A DNA stretch of 64,000 bases. It comes from Halovivax limisalsi. GTDB lineage: Archaea > Halobacteriota > Halobacteria > Halobacteriales > Natrialbaceae. Under the pieces are notes generated by a model. That model did no database searches. It had not been told where the DNA came from and saw only the letters and a program-made list of their open reading frames with translations. The position numbers and the translations under genes are program-made. Numbering within the stretch: the stretch's first letter is position 1; each line of letters opens with the position of its first letter. Location of the stretch: the NCBI RefSeq assembly GCF_023093535.1, contig NZ_CP095757.1:1054001-1118000 (forward strand), given 5' to 3'. This document shows positions 53,610-61,213 of this stretch, in pieces.

Positions 53610-54176
53610 ATGGGCACTCGGCGCAGGTCCCACGACGCCGGTCTCGGCGGGTCGTTCGACTGGCTGCTGGGCGGCGCACTCGGCGGATTACTCGGGTCCG
53701 CCCTCTTCGGCGTGGTGCTGTGGCTGTTCGAACCGACGTTCGTCACCAACATCGTCCCCGCACTCTACGGCATCGAGGCCGGGCCGCTCGTCTGGGTCTT
53801 TCACCTGGCGCACGGGATCGTTCTCGGCATCGTCTTCGGCTTTCTCGTCACCCGGGCGCCGGTCATCGGCGCCCTCTCCGCGGACGTCGATACCGGGTTT
53901 CTGGCGGCGACCGGCCTGCACACCCGATTTGCGCTGGCCGGCGTCGTCTACGGGCTGGCGATCTGGGCCGTCCTGCCCGTGATCGGTTTCCGGCTCTGGA
54001 CCGACGCGGGCGGAGTGGGAGCGAACCTGCCGGCGGTCGGATTCTGGGCACTCCTCGGGCACATGCTCTACGGCCTCTTGCTCGGGGCGCTGTTCTCGCT
54101 GTTCGTCGGGGTCGGCCGCCCCGCTGCGGAGGCGACGGCGCCGTTCGAGGAGGCGTCTCCCGAGGATCGCCGCTGA
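53610..54176 (+). CDS. Haloarchaeal membrane protein, four helices
   Basis: This 188-residue protein has four to five membrane segments: LLGGALGGLLGSALFGVVLWLF, VWVFHLAHGIVLGIVFGFLV, FALAGVVYGLAIWAVLPVIGF and FWALLGHMLYGLLLGALFSLFVG. The alternating small residues and the histidines in FHLAHG and GHMLYG are regular, as in a duplicated two-helix unit. Relatives are common in haloarchaea without known function. The start is at MGTRRRS. Confidence 0.72.
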   Translation: MGTRRRSHDAGLGGSFDWLLGGALGGLLGSALFGVVLWLFEPTFVTNIVPALYGIEAGPLVWVFHLAHGIVLGIVFGFLVTRAPVIGALSADVDTGFLAATGLHTRFALAGVVYGLAIWAVLPVIGFRLWTDAGGVGANLPAVGFWALLGHMLYGLLLGALFSLFVGVGRPAAEATAPFEEASPEDRR

Positions 54177-54570
54177 GCGGGACTGGCGAGTGTGTTTCGC
54201 CATCGGTACGCTGATTGGTCTCCGGCGAGTACGGTCCCGCGTCGGCAGCCCTGCACGGCATCACAGCTGGGGATCGGTCCGACCATTGCGTCGGCCCACT
54301 GCCGACACGTTCCTCGACCGGGCCGACCCCCCGACAGTCACGGCTCCGTCGCGGCGAACCGACACCGCTCCGACCCGCTTCAGCTGCCGTTTGTCGCCCG
54401 CTTCCGATCGATTCGTGCAGCGCATTCTCGCGCCTCGTTTCACTGCCCGCCGATCACGGTGCCTCCGTTTCGATCGCTGGTACCCGTTCGGCGGTTCGGA
54501 CGCCGCGACCGAACGGCCTCGTATCGTCACATCTATAATAACCTGAGCACAGATCGGAACCAACGAACGA
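54177..54570. other. Intergenic region before the CapA-like gene
   Basis: No gene is seen in these 394 nt. The only feature noticed is the promoter near the right end, listed separately. Confidence 0.5.
54533..54543 (+). promoter_or_regulatory. TATA element of the CapA-like gene
   Basis: CTATAATAACC lies about 34 nt before ATG 54571, leaving a very short leader. Confidence 0.6.
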
Positions 54571-56760
54571 ATGGGAGAAAATTACCACCGGAGGCGCGTC
54601 CTCCAAGGACTCTCCGCCGCCTCCGTCGGCGCGCTCGCGGGCTGTACCTCGTCGTGGTTCGATCCCGAACCGGCGCCGGTCGATCCGGCGCCCGCCGGCG
54701 ACTACTACGACGAGGCGACGGTTTCCGGCGTCGTGACGGATCTCGACGGATCGGGGCTCGCCGACGTCGCCGTCAGTGCGTTTCGGACCGACGAGACCCT
54801 GGATACCATCGTCACCGACGAGTCCGGCCGATTCGAGCTGACGATCGACGGGCCGGTCTGGATCCGTGCCGAGGCGGACGGCTACCTTCCACAGCTCGAA
54901 GCGGCCCGGCCGCGTCGATCGTACCGCCTCGCGCTGACCCCGTCAGCGGGAACGATCTCGCTCTCGTTCGGCGGCGACGTGATGTTCGGGCGGCGGTTCT
55001 ACCGCTCGAACGACGACGCGCTGTCGTACCGGTTCCGGATCGACCCGTCGTCGCGATCGGCTGATCACCGGCGGATCCTCGATCCCGTGGCGCCCATCTT
55101 CGAGACCGCCGACGTCTCGTCGGTCAACCTCGAGACGCCGCTGACGACGTCCGAGTGGCGCCACCCGGAGAAACTGTACTCGTTCGTCAGCCACCCCGTC
55201 GCGGCCGAGGCGCTGGCAGATGCCGGCCTCTCATACGCCGCGCTCGGAAATAACCACGTCTTCGACGCGCTCACGCCGGGGCTCGAAGACACGATCGGGG
55301 CGCTCGACGACGCCGGCATCCACCACTCCGGTGCCGGCTTCGATCGCGACGCCGCCTGGGAACCCGCGATCGTCACGCGCGACGGTATCGACGTCGCCTT
55401 CCTCTCGTGTACGACGATCACCGGCGAGCAGTACGACCTCGACTGGTCGGCCGACCGTGAGCCCGATCGGTCGCACACGGTCGAACGCGCCGGCGACTCC
55501 ATCACCGTCTCGGGCGGCGCCGGGGTCGCCGAACCGACCGACGACCGCCTCGCAGGCGCGGTCGAGCGCGCCACCGAGCGCGCGGACGTCGTCGTCGTGC
55601 AGATCCACGGCGGCGACGAGTACGCTCGCGAGCCGACGCCACGACTCGAACGCCTCACGGACGCGGCGGCCTCGGCCGGCGCCGACCTGGTCGTCAACCA
55701 CCATCCTCACGTGGCAGGCGGCATCGAGCGCCGCAACGGCGCGCTCGTCGCCTGGACGCTGGGGAATCTGATATTCGACCAGAACATCTGGGCGACGCTA
55801 CAGTCGTACACCCTCACGGCCCACGTCACTCGCGAGGGCGTGCTCCGGGCGTCGATCACCCCGATCCTCCTCGAGGGCTACGTGCCGAAGGGCGTCACCG
55901 GGCGGCTCGCGACGTCGGTCGCTCGCTCGACCGCCGCCACGTCGGTTACCCGGTCGAGTGGCGACACGTCGGAGGCGTCGCTCCTCCCATCGCCGACCGG
56001 ACTCGTCGATACGACGGCGGTCACGCCGGAACTCTCCCGACGGGAGGTCTCGCTCTCGGGCGACGCGACGATCTTCGCCGGGTCGACCAGCTGGATCGAG
56101 TCGCTCTCGGTCGAGGACGGGAGCGTCGCCCTCGGTCGCGAGCGGTTCCCGACGGGGCAATTCGGCGATCCGATCGTCGACGAGGATCGCTTCGAGGGAC
56201 CGCTCTGGCGGTTCGGGCGCCACGGCGACTCGTCGGGGCCCGGACTGGGTCGCGAGTACGCGAGCGGGCTCCGGCTCGCTCGCCACAGCGGCAACGTGGA
56301 TAACGCCCTCCTCAGCCCCTGGCTCAGGCTCCCCGTCTCGAACGAGCGCCTCACCCTCTCGACCGTCTACCGGACGACGGACGACGAGGGACTCGAACTC
56401 GCCGTCTCTTGGTACGACGACACCGGCGGCTCGTCGTTCACCCAGGATCGCTGGGCCATCGACGGGACCGACGGCGAGTGGGCTCGCCTCACGCTCGACC
56501 TCGTCCGCCCGGACGACGCCCAGTACGTCGATTGCTTTTGGATCCTCAGCCCGCCCGAGGTTCACGAACGCGAGGTTCGGTTCGACGAACTGCGACTCGT
56601 CGAGTGGCGGGACGAGCCCGCACCCGCGTTCGACGCCGACCACCTCCGCGTCGACGGCGAAGCGCTGGTCGAGTTCGCCGGTCACGCCCATCGCGAGGAC
56701 GCGCTCGGCTGGGTTGAACTCTGGGCCGAACGCCGGGCATCCCCCAGCGAACGACTGTGA
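54571..56760 (+). CDS. Tat lipoprotein with CapA-type phosphoesterase domain
   Basis: This 729-residue surface lipoprotein has a Tat motif (HRRRVLQGLSAASVGAL) and lipobox LAGC near residue 24. A carboxypeptidase-regulatory-like domain (about 48-120) precedes a CapA/poly-gamma-glutamate synthesis domain of the calcineurin-like fold: SFGGDVMFGRRF, VNLETPLT, LGNNHVFD, VVQIHGGDEY, VNHHPHV and TLGNLIFDQ. These carry the metal and active-site residues. The last 230 residues form a beta-sandwich (ARHSGNVDNALLSPWLRLPV...), perhaps binding carbohydrate. CapA proteins act in making or anchoring surface polyglutamate; whether this species makes such a polymer is unknown. Confidence 0.88.
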   Translation: MGENYHRRRVLQGLSAASVGALAGCTSSWFDPEPAPVDPAPAGDYYDEATVSGVVTDLDGSGLADVAVSAFRTDETLDTIVTDESGRFELTIDGPVWIRAEADGYLPQLEAARPRRSYRLALTPSAGTISLSFGGDVMFGRRFYRSNDDALSYRFRIDPSSRSADHRRILDPVAPIFETADVSSVNLETPLTTSEWRHPEKLYSFVSHPVAAEALADAGLSYAALGNNHVFDALTPGLEDTIGALDDAGIHHSGAGFDRDAAWEPAIVTRDGIDVAFLSCTTITGEQYDLDWSADREPDRSHTVERAGDSITVSGGAGVAEPTDDRLAGAVERATERADVVVVQIHGGDEYAREPTPRLERLTDAAASAGADLVVNHHPHVAGGIERRNGALVAWTLGNLIFDQNIWATLQSYTLTAHVTREGVLRASITPILLEGYVPKGVTGRLATSVARSTAATSVTRSSGDTSEASLLPSPTGLVDTTAVTPELSRREVSLSGDATIFAGSTSWIESLSVEDGSVALGRERFPTGQFGDPIVDEDRFEGPLWRFGRHGDSSGPGLGREYASGLRLARHSGNVDNALLSPWLRLPVSNERLTLSTVYRTTDDEGLELAVSWYDDTGGSSFTQDRWAIDGTDGEWARLTLDLVRPDDAQYVDCFWILSPPEVHEREVRFDELRLVEWRDEPAPAFDADHLRVDGEALVEFAGHAHREDALGWVELWAERRASPSERL

Positions 56761-56847
56761 CGCGGCGTTCGAGCGCGACGCGCGGGGACCGCGTCCCTCG
56801 CCGAAACCGAGGGCTACAAATACGACGACGATCACGTTCTATCTAGG

Positions 56848-57105
56848 ATGTCGAGCACAGTACTCGCGTACGGAATGGCGACCATCGGCGGCATGAGCAC
56901 GACGTATCTCGTGACGATCGTCGCGTCGATCTTCCTGCTCGCCGCGGTCGGCTTCTTCGCGGCCGTCGCACTCGGCCCGCACCTCAAGCCGTCCTCGCTC
57001 AGCGAGCAACAGAAGAGCGCACTCATCGGTCTGGGCGCGGCCGCGGTCGGCGCCACCTGGATGGTCGCGATCCTCCGGGCGGCCTACGCGACCGCCCCGC
57101 ACTGA
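56848..57105 (+). CDS. Small membrane protein
   Basis: This 85-residue protein has two hydrophobic segments, YLVTIVASIFLLAAVGFFAAVAL and LIGLGAAAVGATWMVAILRAAY. Its loop is SLSEQQKSALIG. No family is recognised. A start at MSTTYLV, 15 residues in, would keep both helices and is an alternative. Confidence 0.6.
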   Translation: MSSTVLAYGMATIGGMSTTYLVTIVASIFLLAAVGFFAAVALGPHLKPSSLSEQQKSALIGLGAAAVGATWMVAILRAAYATAPH

Positions 57106-57195
57106 CCGCGCTCCCACGCGACCGTCGGACCGGCGTTCGCGTAGCTCCGCGGTTTTTCTCGCCGACTCGAGTTCGTCCGCTTCCGATGGAAATTG

Positions 57196-57206
57196 TTATT
57201 TTTATT
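57196..57206 (+). promoter_or_regulatory. TATA element deciding the start of the next gene
   Basis: TTATTTTTATT is centred 27 nt before ATG 57228. An in-frame ATG at 57186 lies upstream of this element and is therefore unlikely to be used. Confidence 0.65.
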
Positions 57207-57227
57207 CGGGACTCCGGTACGCGTACG

Positions 57228-57404
57228 ATGGACGTCGACACGAAGCTGACGCTCGTGCTCGTCATACAGGCCGTTCTGCTCTGGTTCCACGTCGGACCGC
57301 TGCTCCCCGCGGGGGTCGTCTACCACCTCGTCGTGCTGGCCTTCCCGGTGGTACTGCTGTTCGGAGTGTGGAAGCTCGCGAGATCGCAATCGGCTCTGCA
57401 GTGA
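57228..57404 (+). CDS. Small two-helix membrane protein
   Basis: This 58-residue protein has two hydrophobic helices, LVLVIQAVLLWFHVGPLL and YHLVVLAFPVVLLFGVWKLA. The start follows from the TATA position. It is of unknown function and is directly followed by the hairpin-rich repeat region. Confidence 0.6.
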   Translation: MDVDTKLTLVLVIQAVLLWFHVGPLLPAGVVYHLVVLAFPVVLLFGVWKLARSQSALQ

Positions 57405-57429
57405 CGAGCGCGGATCGAACGGACTCGAT

Positions 57430-57775
57430 CATCGTACTCCTCTCGCGGTTCAAGTCGGCGACCGGTGCGCTCGGTTCGGCTTCCGGATTCGCTCTCCGTT
57501 CGTCTATCCGAGGATTTCGCTCGCTGGCGCTCGCTCACGGCTTCGCCGCTCACCTCTCCGAGATTCTCGCGCCTTCGGCGCTCCGAATCTCGCCGCTCGC
57601 AGTTTCGAGGGCTTCGCTCACTCCGTTCGCTCAGACCTCGCCGCTCACGGGTCACTTCGTTCCCCGTTCGCATCTCCGCGGTTTTCGGCCTGACGGCCTC
57701 AAACCGCGCTACTCGCGGTTTCGCCGCTCGCGATCCCGAGGATTTTCGCTCACTTCGCTCGCTCAATCCTCGCTT
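57430..57775. repeat. Hairpin-rich, low-complexity intergenic repeat
   Basis: The stretch is built from variants of TTCGCTCGCTGGCGCTCGCTCA and contains three perfect 8-bp hairpins. CGAGATTC (57559-57566) pairs with GAATCTCG (57585-57592) around an inner GCGCC/GGCGC. CGCGGTTT (57677-57684) pairs with AAACCGCG (57701-57708). CGAGGATT (57737-57744) pairs with AATCCTCG (57765-57772). It runs into the 3' end of the aminopeptidase gene, whose last codons share the style. It could be a termination region or an expanding palindromic repeat. Confidence 0.6.
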
Positions 57776-58854
57776 TCCTCAAACACGAACGTCCCATCCT
57801 CCTGAACCCGCTCGCCGTCCACTTCGATGAACGAGTCCTCGCTCATGTCGACGATCATGTCGACGTGCGTCGAGGAGTCGTTGGCCTCGTTGTCCTCGCC
57901 CACGGTCTCGTCGTAGGCGCGGCCGACCGCCATGTGGACGGTGTCGCCCATCTTCTCGTCGAAGAGCATGTTGTACGTGAACTCGTCGATGTCGCGGTTC
58001 ATGCCGATGCCGAGTTCGCCCAGGCGGCGGGCGCCGTCGTCGGTCTCCAGTACCTCGGTGAGGACGGCCTCGTTCTTGCCGGCCTCGTGGGCGACGACTT
58101 CGCCGTCCTCGAACTTCAGGTAGGCGTCGGTCACCTCGCGTCCCTCGTGGTACAGCGGCATGTCGAACCGGACGGTGCCCTCGACGGAGTCAGGGACGGG
58201 CGCGGTGAAGACCTCGCCGCCGGGCAGGTTGAACTTCCCGTGGTCGTTGATGGCGTGGTTGCCCGCGATCGACATCGTGACGTCGGTCTCCTCGCCGCTC
58301 ACGATGCGGACCTCGTCGGCGGGGTCGAGGATCTCGACGAGCTGTTCCTGGTGTGCGCGCTGGTCGGCCCAGTCCTTGTTGACGGCGTCCCAGACGAAGT
58401 TCTCGTAGGCTTCGGTGCTCATCTCGGCGAGCTGGGCGTTACCGGGGGCGGGGAACTGGGTGAGACACCAGCGCTTGTCCAGCCGTTCCTCCATGACCGG
58501 TCGGTAGGCCGTGCGGTAGGCGGTGTTCACCGCCGGGTCGACGTCGCTGGTCTCCGTCGCGTTCGGCCCGGCGCGGACGGCGATGTAGACGTCGGTCTCC
58601 TCGATGAGCGCGAGTTCGTGCTCCGGCGTCTCGAACTCGCCGCCCGCGGCGCGCAGGTAGGCGCGGTTGGCGCGCTTGCCGGCGCGATTGACCGTCCAGA
58701 GCGGTTTCCCGCCCGCGTCGCCGATCTCCTCGCAGAGCGCGACGACCAGGTCCTCGGCGACGGGGTGGGCGTCGATGACGACGGTATCGTCCTCCTGCAG
58801 ACCGACCGAGTGGTTGGCGATGACGGCGGCGTGTTCGCGAATGCGCGGATCCAT
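57763..58854 (-). CDS. M29 family metallo-aminopeptidase
   Basis: This 363-residue cytoplasmic peptidase of the thermophilic aminopeptidase T group removes N-terminal residues with a two-metal centre. Characteristic stretches are VGLQEDDTVVIDAHPVAEDLVVALCEEI, FPAPGNAQLAEMSTEAYENFVWDAV, NLPGGEVFTAPVPDSVEGTVRFDMPLYHEG, GIGMNRDIDEFTYNMLFDEKMGDTVHMAVG and SSTHVDMIVDM. The His, Asp and Glu residues in these are the metal ligands. The length is somewhat below the usual 400-410. The 3' end touches the hairpin repeat. Confidence 0.92.
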   Translation of the reverse strand: MDPRIREHAAVIANHSVGLQEDDTVVIDAHPVAEDLVVALCEEIGDAGGKPLWTVNRAGKRANRAYLRAAGGEFETPEHELALIEETDVYIAVRAGPNATETSDVDPAVNTAYRTAYRPVMEERLDKRWCLTQFPAPGNAQLAEMSTEAYENFVWDAVNKDWADQRAHQEQLVEILDPADEVRIVSGEETDVTMSIAGNHAINDHGKFNLPGGEVFTAPVPDSVEGTVRFDMPLYHEGREVTDAYLKFEDGEVVAHEAGKNEAVLTEVLETDDGARRLGELGIGMNRDIDEFTYNMLFDEKMGDTVHMAVGRAYDETVGEDNEANDSSTHVDMIVDMSEDSFIEVDGERVQEDGTFVFEESED

Positions 58855-58970
58855 GTGCGCCCGCTTGTGTCACCGCTCGCATACTCCTTTCGTTTCGACG
58901 ATTTGCCGCGACTCGCCGCGCAATCGTCGCGCCGGCCTCGCGTCGGTCAGCGAGCGAGTCCACCAGTATC

Positions 58971-58979
58971 TCTATACCC
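58971..58979 (+). promoter_or_regulatory. TATA element deciding the start of the 706-residue protein
   Basis: TCTATACCC is centred 27 nt before GTG 59002. It is only 12 nt before another in-frame GTG at 58987, which is too close for the known spacing, so the downstream GTG is favoured. Confidence 0.6.
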
Positions 58980-59001
58980 GTACCGCGTGACGTGTCTGGT
59001 C

Positions 59002-61122
59002 GTGCCCGACGACGAAGCACCGGTTCTCGACATCGAGCACCTCGACACCACGATTCGCGCGGTCGACCGCGCGAACAACGTCTCCCGGATCGAGGTCACG
59101 GGGTGGGACCCGATCGCGACGGAGCGGCCGATTCCCTACGCCCTCGACGCCACGACGTCCGGCCGCGTCAACCGACTCTCGTTTTCGTCCTGGGGGACCT
59201 CCGTCGGGCGGGTCGTAGACGGGACGTTCGATGACCACGACGCGGTGGCGGCTCGCGAGGATCACGACATCGGCGAGGGGGACTTCATCCTCGAACTCTT
59301 CAAACCGATACACGCGTTCATCGCCTTTGCCGGTCCGGCCACGCTCTCGATCGATCACGCCAGGCGCGGAACGCTCACGTTCGCCCAGCCGACGCCGGTG
59401 ACCGTCGGATTTCGGAGCCACCTCCACCTGCCCCGCGATTCGGTGACGGTCCCGCCGACGCCCGAGGGCCTCGCCGCGGCGATTTCGCACTTTCCCTATC
59501 AGTACGCGGCGACCGGGCCGATACGGACGGCCAGCCTCTCCCGGAAACACCCGCCGCGTATCAGGTACGGCGACGCGATCGAGATCCCGCCGGCCGTCGA
59601 GCGGCCGACCACGACGACCGGGATCGAACTCCGGCTTCCCGACTCGTTCGCGTCCCTCGTTCCGGCCGCGTCGCTCGCCACCTATCTCGGTGCCAGGGTT
59701 ACCGTGAGCGACCGGGACCGACCCCGACTCGTCGCGCCGTCCGCCGATCTCGACCGGACGTTCTCGCCGATGCCCCGGTTCCAGCACGAGGCGGCGGAAC
59801 TCCTCCGACGGGTGTTCTACCTCGACATGTTGGTCCGGGTCGATGTCGAGTACGACTGGGACGCCATGGAGCGCGACGCCCTCTCGGTGCTGGATCTCGA
59901 CGCCGACCGCTGCATGGCGGATTCGCTCGCCGGCCGCCTGGCGACGTACCTCTCGGTCGACTTCGAGCGCGTTTCCGCCGTCTTTCCCGAGTGGCCGACG
60001 TCCATCTACGTGGAACCGACGGCCGACCACGCACGGACGCTCCCCACTCTCGTCAGCGTCCTCACCCAGCCGTACCTTCACAGCGGACGCCCGGATCGAG
60101 ACGCTGCGGCCGGTAGCCGGCGGGAGCGGGCGATCGACGCGTCACACCCTGCCGGCGATTCGTTCGCGACGATCGATCCCCCCGACCCCCGGTCCGAGCC
60201 GGCCGCCCCGTTCGTCGGCTGGATGGGGCCCGATCCGATGGCCGACGCCTACCGACTCTCCCCGATCGCGATCGAGAACCGGGAGCGGTACGTCGGGCGG
60301 GCGGATCCGGTCGCCGTCGACGTCGTCGCGCCGGCGAACGGTTTGGAGGCGGTCTGCGAGGACGCCACCGAGTACTACACGTCCGACCCGAACGTCTCGG
60401 TGGACGTCGCCGTCCACCGCGATCCCGATCGCGACGCGCTCGAGGCCGTCTTCGACCGGGGGACGGACCTCCTGCACGTGCTCGGTCCCTGTCGTGACGG
60501 CATTCCGAGCGCGGACGGGCCGATCCGACCGGCCGCGGTCGAGGACTTCGCCGCCAAAACGGTGTTTCTGGACGACACCGGCGCGGCGACCCTCGCGGCC
60601 GAGTGTCTCGAGGCCGGCAGCGTCGTCTGTCTCACCTGGCCGAACTCGGCCGGCGACGACCTCCCGGCGAACGCGTCCCCCTCCGACCGCGCGGCCGCGC
60701 TCGCGTCGCCGCCGGCGACGGCGGTCCGGTCGTCGCTGCTGAAGTGCCTCACCGGCGGGTTCAGGACCGAACTGGCCCGCCGGTACGCGAACCTGGCCGC
60801 CGAGTCGTGGCCGTCGCCGCTGGTTTACGGTGACGGCACGCTCCCGCTTTCGGACGTCGGACAGGGCGACGTGTTGCCCCTCGAAATCCGCTCCGTTCGT
60901 GACGGCACGGTCTCGGTGGCCCTGCCAGTTCGCCTCGTCGAACCCGGCATCACCTTCGGTGGGCCGCCGCTCGACCGCTGGCAGTTCGCCGGCAGCACGT
61001 TTTCCGTGCGCCTCGATTGGGCTCAACTCAACCAACTGTTAGCGACCGGGCAGTACCTGATCTTCCACGAGGGAGCGATCTACCGGCCCGACGAGATCGG
61101 ACCGTTTTACCCGCTCGTATGA
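59002..61122 (+). CDS. Large conserved haloarchaeal protein of unknown function
   Basis: This 706-residue acidic soluble protein is not recognised. The N-terminal half is beta-rich (VSRIEVTGWDPI, LSFSSWGTSVGRVVDG, TLTFAQPTPVTVGFRSHLHLP), then mixed (FQHEAAELLRRVFYLDMLVRVDVEYDW). In the C-terminal half, DLLHVLGPCRDGIPSADGPI, AAKTVFLDDTGAATLAAECLEAGSVVCLTWPN and the segment between them follow the order of a CHAT protease domain. That order is His strand, then Cys strand, then helix with a GA..V turn. The cysteine expected after VFL is replaced by DDTG, so any such domain would be inactive. This similarity is by eye only. The start is GTG, set by the promoter. Confidence 0.65.
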   Translation: MPDDEAPVLDIEHLDTTIRAVDRANNVSRIEVTGWDPIATERPIPYALDATTSGRVNRLSFSSWGTSVGRVVDGTFDDHDAVAAREDHDIGEGDFILELFKPIHAFIAFAGPATLSIDHARRGTLTFAQPTPVTVGFRSHLHLPRDSVTVPPTPEGLAAAISHFPYQYAATGPIRTASLSRKHPPRIRYGDAIEIPPAVERPTTTTGIELRLPDSFASLVPAASLATYLGARVTVSDRDRPRLVAPSADLDRTFSPMPRFQHEAAELLRRVFYLDMLVRVDVEYDWDAMERDALSVLDLDADRCMADSLAGRLATYLSVDFERVSAVFPEWPTSIYVEPTADHARTLPTLVSVLTQPYLHSGRPDRDAAAGSRRERAIDASHPAGDSFATIDPPDPRSEPAAPFVGWMGPDPMADAYRLSPIAIENRERYVGRADPVAVDVVAPANGLEAVCEDATEYYTSDPNVSVDVAVHRDPDRDALEAVFDRGTDLLHVLGPCRDGIPSADGPIRPAAVEDFAAKTVFLDDTGAATLAAECLEAGSVVCLTWPNSAGDDLPANASPSDRAAALASPPATAVRSSLLKCLTGGFRTELARRYANLAAESWPSPLVYGDGTLPLSDVGQGDVLPLEIRSVRDGTVSVALPVRLVEPGITFGGPPLDRWQFAGSTFSVRLDWAQLNQLLATGQYLIFHEGAIYRPDEIGPFYPLV

Positions 61123-61213
61123 CGGCCCCGGTTCGTCTCACCTCCCACGTCGCCCGTCCCCTCGAACGAAATAGACCCACAATGTACAAGCCGGTCACTC
61201 CCGAGCACGAGGT

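Noticed and set aside
52900-54214. Continuation of the APH-type kinase frame to 799 residues.
   Set aside because: After the frameshift point the translation is Arg/Ser/Pro-rich and antisense or out of frame to two membrane-protein genes. The kinase ending is found in the adjacent frame.
57865-59001. In-frame extension that would make the 706-residue protein 1085 residues long.
   Set aside because: The extension is antisense to the M29 aminopeptidase gene, and the TATA element at 58971-58979 lies after it.
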